Shown here: piece by piece, positions 58,433 to 64,000 of the stretch | Numbering within the stretch: position 1 is the stretch's first letter | How the letters are laid out: the number at the start of each line of letters is the position of its first letter | Source: Verpa conica | Lineage: Eukaryota > Ascomycota > Pezizomycetes > Pezizales > Morchellaceae | NCBI GenBank assembly: GCA_033030425.1 | Contig: JAUFSD010000003.1 | Coordinates: forward strand, 3,279,276-3,343,275 | Reading direction: 5' to 3' | DNA: 64,000 nt | The notes under the pieces: model-generated | What the model saw: the letters and a program-made list of their open reading frames with translations, nothing else | Told to the model about the DNA's origin: nothing | Databases searched by the model: none | Program-made: the position numbers and the translations under genes

Positions 58433-59053
58433 GCAAGTTTATGAAATTCAGGTTATCTGCCCGGAGAGATTTTCGATTTTATGTTTTCTTGGATTGTCGG
58501 CTGAGTGGTGCTAAGCTTCTGGAATCAATTGATTGTAGGGCTATTTTGGGGGGGCCGGGTAGGGGGATGAAGCCTGTATTCTTTCGAGGGTATTGATTAG
58601 TTAAATACTATGAATCTAAGTTTAAAATTACGACGAGAAAGTAAAGTCTCCTTTAGATCCCATAGTGTGTCTAGATTATAAACCTGCCACGCATGAACTG
58701 GCTTTCCTTTCTTATATAGCTCGCCTCCTCCTGCTGCTGTTGCCGATTGACAGCATGTTATGTTCCACAGGTCCTAAAAGATAGGTTATATGACATTATA
58801 CGGTTTTTTCCTGGTATGTGACCTGGCTTAGGGTCAACTGTTGCTCGACAAAAAATACCACAATTGCCGTCAATAATGGCTGTCGGGCGATGGTTTCTCT
58901 CTTCCTATGCCTGCAGCTTTCTGTCGCTCGACCATACTAGACCTGCGCTTGCCTGCTGCTGTCTGTCGCTCGATAATAACCTCCTCCTGCCAGAGGTGTC
59001 AGACATTGTCGCCCGATGGGCCTCTATACCCGTACCGTAGCTAGACGAAAATC
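58433..59053. other. intergenic with short repeated words
   Basis: No gene. The word TGTCG(C/G)(C/T)CGA recurs at about 58883, 58922, 58966 and 59008 on the plus strand. Confidence 0.4.
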
Positions 59054-59922
59054 GTGGCTAGGCGACAACACAACAACCACAAAGAAATTATTTATAATTA
59101 AAGAGGTATAGGCTAAAGAGCACCTGAAGGATCGATTGCAATGGAAAAAACAGCGAGTACAGGGGGTTGTGGCTGTGTTGCTATGGGGCTGCTACATGGG
59201 ACTTTTGTGGTGTATATCTGGTCATGACTTTTGCGTTATTATAGGGTGAAAAGGCATATCAAGCCTTAGGGCTATGGCTAGAAACTCGCTTTTTTACTTA
59301 AAGCAGTCCTCTGACTCCCGCCATAGAGTGGTCCACTCCCGGCCGGGAGTGACTTAGTGTGGCTCCCGCTCGGGAGCATAGGACTCACCCGAGTAGTCTT
59401 TTTATACTTTTTACTGTTAGGCTACTCCCGGACGGGAGTCCTCTGCTGCTGCTTTGCCCACTCCCGGGCGGGAGTCCCCCATATAGACCCCCCTGTGCTG
59501 CAGCCCTACCTCCCACCTGCGTGGGTGCCTGCTGCAGACGCTGCTGTGGCGTTGCTTCTGCGCAGCCGTGGTTTTCTGCTGGGAGCGAGATTTTGGCGAC
59601 TTTTGTAGTCCCCTGTGTATCTTTATTTCTAGAGAGGGACAATCAGAAAATGTCTTGGCGGTCATAGGCTCTCTCTCTATGTACCTGGACATAGTCGGGT
59701 ACTTCCTCGCTTGGCTCTCGGCTGTGCGCTGCTGCAGGTTGCTCGATCACCTTGAGCTCTGGACCACTGCGCGCGGTGCAGTGCTGCATATTGACCTGCG
59801 CTGCACCTTGCAGCTTGCCTAACTGCCTGGGGCCTATCTCTGACGTCGCTGGGGGGTCACCTGCTTGCTTGTCTGCTACCTGCTGCCTGCGTAGTCCCAC
59901 GAGTCACGAGATATCACTCGGT
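59054..59922 (-). repeat. dispersed element R, long copy
   Basis: Reads on the minus strand from ACCGAGTGATATCTCGTGAC (59922) to CGCCTAGCCAC (59054), matching both ends of the short copy at 51997-52322. It carries about 540 bp of extra interior, including a minus-strand open frame (59900-59643) and a second (59642-59385) rich in Gln, Gly, Pro and Ser. I do not recognise a transposase. A third terminal motif (ATATCACTCGGT) occurs at 60378-60389. Confidence 0.6.
59335..59475. repeat. cluster of four CTCCCG-N2-CGGGAG palindromes
   Basis: Perfect 14-bp palindromic cores at 59336-59349, 59363-59376, 59425-59438 and 59461-59474, three of them extended to 16 bp by A/T. The spacer dinucleotides differ (GC, CT, GA, GC). 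A half site lies at 59315-59320. On the minus strand they fall in a frame encoding repeated DSRPGV or LPxGS units. Confidence 0.85.
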
Positions 59923-61033
59923 CCATGTCACGATTTCGACTCTTGAGTAAGGGGGTGCAGTCTTTTTTCACTGTGGGGACTAACTGATAGCTGCCTAAAT
60001 GTCCTAATACACCTGAATGTAAGTCAAGCGAAAATGGGAGTGCCACCACCTATAAGATATTTTTCGCCAGGCTTTGGCTATAGACTAATTAGACCCCTCT
60101 GAATCGATTAAGCCCATAAAAAAGGCATGTTCAGGGGGTTGTGGTGTTGTTGGCAAGGGGTTGGTTGTGGGGCTTGGCTAGAGTATATCTGATCACATCA
60201 AATTGGTTACACATACAAATTTTGTATGGCCTGTGTAAAGCTCAGCACAACCACACAACAATATAAATAAAATAATCGGAACCATATAATAAATATACCA
60301 TCTTGTAGGGGAGAAAATTCTCTATCACATGGTGTAATTAATACACTAATCCGTACATATAAATATTGAGTCATGTAATATCACTCGGTTTTCCACATAT
60401 TGAGTGTATTGAGTGTATTACTATGAGTGTATAAGTGTTTTCTATGTATTCCGTGTACACTAAAAGTGTTCTCTACTGATAGTCATGGTTAATTAAGCTT
60501 ATACTACTAATATCTGATATGCAATAAATATATTATATTGTGTATGGCTTTACATGTATCAAACCATCGTAGATATCGTGTTAGGGTTTAGTGATTAAGA
60601 ATTTTATTACTACTCAAACTAATAGGATAGGTACACAGTAAGAACCATATACTACCCCTGCGATTGCGCAGAGAAGAAGAACAAGAGACAAGTGAAGCAA
60701 GAAGCAAGAGTGTAGTACCACCAGTTGCAGTCCACAAAGGGGGGCTAACATGGTCATACGCTACCAACTCAAGCTACCACCACCAAGTCACCAGTCCTCC
60801 CCTCCACTAAGGGCGAGGTACCAAGTACAGAATACCCAGCACCAAGCACCATGCGGCCCCAGTCCTCCACACCACCCCATCAATACTAGTGTCGTCAAAA
60901 TAAAAGAGAACAAAACTCATAAGAGACCAGCAAAATAAAAGAAATAAAGAAATAAAAGAAATAGAGAAAATAAATAGAAGCATCCATAGTAACAAAAAAA
61001 CACAAAGACGACACAAGCACTAATCGAATAAAA
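59923..61033. other. spacer with element ends
   Basis: It contains another ATATCACTCGGT end at 60378-60389, with GTTGTGG/CACAACC words near 60137-60250 resembling element R. A-rich AAATAAAAG repeats lie at 60895-60980, near the 3' end of the retrotransposon. Confidence 0.45.
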
Positions 61034-62830
61034 AGATCAATCACTCCCGTTATTAGCAGCAGCCACACGACCAGCAACAAACATATCAGCCATCCTCTTA
61101 CTCCACTCAGCCAATATATCATACGCCCTATCATGAGCCCGGATATTGAGAAGATAATCAATCACGGTGTATTTGGTGTCAGGCGGGTGTAACACCTTGT
61201 CGAGTTCCATCAGCTCCTTTTCTTCCTCCGTCAAAACCCCAGTCAAGATACCACTCATAGCCATACAACGAACATGTCCCCTATCCCACCGAACCCCACA
61301 CAGACAAACTCTTCCAAACCCGTAGAGTCCTCGCCTCCAATCCCACAAAGTAGTTTGCTGCTTACTGTTCAAAATGCCTAAACCAAAAAAGCACCCTACG
61401 GTCAGCCCCATCTCCACTCCCAGTCAAACAGCAAAAATAAAAAATAAATAAAAAATAAAAAAAGGTCTCAAAAACAGTATTAAAAAATAAAAAAATAAAA
61501 TAAAAAAATAAAAAAATAAAAAGTAAATAAGATATTAAACATACCCAGAACGGCAACCATGTCAAGGCCCTCCAGCCTACCCTCCGGCTCCACTATAGCC
61601 ACCATAGTACCCGTCTTATCATCTCTCTTCCCCACCACTAAACTCTTCTCTACCGCCAAAAATCCTACCAGCTTTTCCTTCACTTTACCAGCTGTCGGTG
61701 ACCAACAAGTTCCCCACCGTCTCCTCCCTGAACCTCCCATACAGCTTATCATAAATGCAAGTGGCCAACCAGCAATTTCTTGGTCCTTCTAGCAGGGAGG
61801 GAGCAAACAATATTCCTTAGCGGGTTGCCAGCATCCATAGTATAGAGGTGGTGTTGAAAGCTCTGGCAGTAGATGTTCCATACGAGGCGCGATCTCCAGG
61901 ACTCACAGAGGTTGCCTATAAGCTTGGGACGCTTGGAGGTACCACCAGCCACCCACACCATGCATTCATTCCACGCCAGCTCAATGGGCTTGATGTACTT
62001 GAAACAGGCACCAGACTTGACCCAAGCATCGAAGAAAGGCAGGCCATACTCCATGATCGGTCGTAGGTAGACTTTAAACAGATTGAGCCTGACACGAGGA
62101 GTCCAAGAGTCCGAGCTCAGCTGGAGGAAACCTTTGAGCTTGAGAGTCTTTTCCACAATCCTGTCCCGATGGGCATCAAAGTCTATACCATCACAGGTGA
62201 CAGGGAAACCAAGGTAGCGGTAGGTATCGACCACGGGCAGAGGACTTCCATAGAGGGAGAGAGGTGTATGCCATCTATTGTGCATAGTCTTGGTAGTAAC
62301 AACACCACACTTGGACACCTTGAAGCGCATGTCATGGTTGACAGCCCACCGTTCACAGACATCAAGCAGCACCGTAGCTTTCATCCAGTCTCGACACATA
62401 AGTACCCCATCATCCGCAAAGAAAAGGCTAGAGGGAAGTCCACTGGCATCCTGTACCGTAGCATTGAGGGCCACCACAAGGGAGTTGACAAACTTGTTGA
62501 ACATGACAGGAGATAGAGGAGAGCCCTGTGGAATACCAACAACTCTTCGACGGGAACCGGAAGAGGCGCCATTAACAATCAGGCTGTAGGACATGGAGGT
62601 GAACATGAGTTGGACCACCAGCCGCACCAGCAAAGCTGGCATCCCTTGAGCACGCAATTCCTCCACCAGTTTATCCTTACCAACCATATCGTATGCTGCC
62701 TCAAGATCAAGAAACACAGCTATTGGAAGAGCTTTGGTTGCCAGGGAATGGTGGAGAGTCAAGGCATGTGTGAGAGTGGAGTAGCCTTTCCGGAAGCCAC
62801 CCTGTCCAGCATCAACCGTGTTGAAGGGAA
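61034..62830 (-). pseudogene. LINE ORF2 fragment, RT palm/thumb and zinc knuckle
   Basis: From AGQGGFRKGYSTLTHAL through AVFLDLEAAYD (first Asp), GIPQGSPLSPVMFN, and the catalytic box LFFADDGVLM (62409-62420 encodes FADD; YADD is commoner), then YRYLGFPVTCDG and the thumb, to a stop at 61749. Coding continues shifted (YDKLYGRFREETVGNLLVTD, then KVKEKLVGFLAVEKS) to VAVLG at 61545. It resumes at 61377 with ILNSKQQTTLWDW and the knuckle CLCG...RGHVRC (about 61268-61311). The gap 61378-61544 has GTATGT...TTTAG ends and is AT-rich. Confidence 0.82.
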
Positions 62831-63795
62831 GGAGGGATCCTCAAAGGCGGTATTATCAGACTCTCAAAACCCTTCTGAACATTACCAGTATGGAGATAGG
62901 TCTTGTGTTGGCGGCTGTGTACGGGAGACTGGAGTCTTTTCGGATAGGATAGAGAATAGGCACTATTCCACCGTTCAGGTGTGGAGCCTGTAAGTATGCA
63001 GGCTTGGAATAGAAGTGAGAGATCAGTGATGAAAGAGGTATCCAGTAAGGCTTTCATCTGCAGCGCGTGAATACCATCCTCGCCACAGGATTTGCTTCCT
63101 GGAAACCTAGAAATGAACTTTTTGACCCGCTTCTCAGACACCATACCTAGAAGTATGCTGGTAATCTCTACATCATCCATCAGAGGTTCACCACATGGAA
63201 TGCTGGAATCAGACCCAGAGGCACTGTTTATATCAGTCGTGGATGTGAAAGAGGGAGTAGAGCTATTGTAGACTTTCTCATACTTGGACTCGCACTCTTC
63301 CACAATGGGTGTACTGTTGTCCATTTCAGATAGCGTAGTTTTCCCAATGGTGGAGGATCTCTGGACTCTTTTGAACAGTCCAATAGCCGAGTCAACATCC
63401 GTCGATGTTGAAAGCTTGCCGACCACCTTATCCAGGACCCTCCGTTCCACTGTTGGCTTGACAACTCCCAAAACCTCCTCCGATATCGATTGCATCTTCC
63501 CACCAGTAACGTCCAACATGTCCACATCATATTCCTCTCGACCCTTCCTTCCAATTGCACACATCCTGCAACAAGTCCCAAGAATCCCGAAACAATTTCC
63601 CATAGTCTTTTTCTTCCGTCTCTTTAACCGATTCTCAGCAGCCAATCCAGCACTGCCCCTCAATCTATTTATCCGAAATCTCAACACCCCATCATTCCTA
63701 TCATCCACTTGTCCACCAGTATTACCAGCGCTTAAAATCCCAACAGCATCAATATCCACTTCCATCATATATGTATGATCGGTATATATTTTCAA
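62812..63795 (-). pseudogene. LINE ORF2 fragment, RT fingers region
   Basis: Open frame with FPGSKSCGEDGIHALQMKAL and LLFQACILTGSTPERWNSAY, the first RT motifs (G.DGI...K.L and C...G..P..W). The sequence then shifts frame (readable as IVPILYPIRKDS and TRPISILVMFRR in another frame), shifts back (FESLIIPPL), and ends at a stop at 62812. No endonuclease motif was recognised upstream in the visible part. Confidence 0.8.
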
Positions 63796-63881
63796 ATCCT
63801 GACAGGAATGGAGAGTGAGGTACTGTTCACCATTACTGGTGCATTTGAGATGAAAGCATGATCTGTTGTCAACTGGATCCT

Positions 63882-63903
63882 ACCACCACCACCACCACCA
63901 CCA
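63882..63903. repeat. CCA microsatellite
   Basis: Seven CCA units; on the minus strand they encode a Gly run just after an ATG at 63917 (MAPSFGG...). It may mark the start of a LINE ORF, but that frame stops after 40 codons. Confidence 0.7.
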
Positions 63904-64000
63904 AAACTAGGCGCCATTCTAATAAAATTCCCTCCTGCTTGCCAACGTTGAAAGACTTGTACTCTGTCTGTAGGACCAACAGGCTTCTGGCCAGGAAACC

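Larger units (their letters stand above)
61034..64000 (-). mobile_element. degenerate non-LTR retrotransposon (LINE), truncated by window edge
   Basis: Minus-strand element entering from the right edge. The order is N-terminal region (63.8-63.2 kb), reverse transcriptase (about 63.15-61.75 kb), C-terminal region and a CCHC-like knuckle (about 61.3 kb). The frame changes at least four times, so it is not autonomous. The 5' part lies outside the window. Confidence 0.85.

Noticed and set aside
59357..59667. Plus-strand open frames of 83-102 codons
   Set aside because: GC-rich region with open frames on both strands over the palindrome cluster; no protein family, likely by-products of composition.
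1..64000. CRISPR arrays, operons, prokaryotic signals
   Set aside because: The DNA is eukaryotic; no spaced direct-repeat array was seen.

Overview
This window looks like nuclear DNA of a filamentous ascomycete (Pezizomycotina). The genes carry short spliceosomal introns (about 45 to 170 nt) with GTNNGT-type donors, CTAAC/CTAAT branch sites and YAG acceptors. The families are typically fungal: an SesB-NACHT-WD40 NLR, a DUF3433 double-module membrane protein, a rhodopsin-like integral membrane protein, a PL4 rhamnogalacturonan lyase, secreted GMC oxidoreductase, microsomal P450 and fructosamine kinase. I cannot name the species. Exons were joined by hand by requiring splice consensus plus reading-frame continuity, so exon edges are predictions.

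Left part (1-32 kb) is gene-bearing. It has a tRNA-Val(AAC) at 1.1 kb; a rhodopsin-like membrane protein (minus, 3.6-5.3 kb); a secreted GMC oxidoreductase (8.5-10.8 kb) followed on the same strand by a secreted rhamnogalacturonan lyase (12.0-14.5 kb) and a P450 (16.9-18.8 kb); a 15-finger C2H2 protein (20.2-21.6 kb); an aldo/keto reductase with one missing base (minus, 22.5-23.8 kb); a fructosamine-kinase-like gene (25.1-26.4 kb); and a 1562-residue NLR (27.1-32.0 kb). Several are separated by 1-3 kb of AT-rich DNA with no recognisable gene.

Middle part (32-48 kb) has two membrane-protein genes (DUF3433, 35.6-39.4 kb; a roughly six-TM orphan, 43.0-43.8 kb). It also holds decayed ankyrin-repeat genes (plus strand near 40.5 kb; minus strand 44.6-47.1 kb, the latter preceded by a protein-kinase C-lobe remnant) that are interrupted by a GC-rich dispersed repeat.

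Right part (48-64 kb) is a transposon graveyard. It contains several short inverted-repeat (MITE-like) families, some in two or three copies and two of them abutting on a shared TA; two clusters of four 14-bp palindromes; an element present in inverted orientation at 52.0 and 59.1-59.9 kb; one intact three-exon gene of unknown function (57.2-58.4 kb); and, at the right edge on the minus strand, a frameshifted non-LTR retrotransposon with an FADD reverse transcriptase and a possible spliceosomal intron before its terminal zinc knuckle. The element runs off the window.

The gene set suggests plant-debris catabolism (RG-I lyase, GMC oxidase, P450) plus a nonself-recognition type NLR, in a genome with moderate to heavy repeat turnover.
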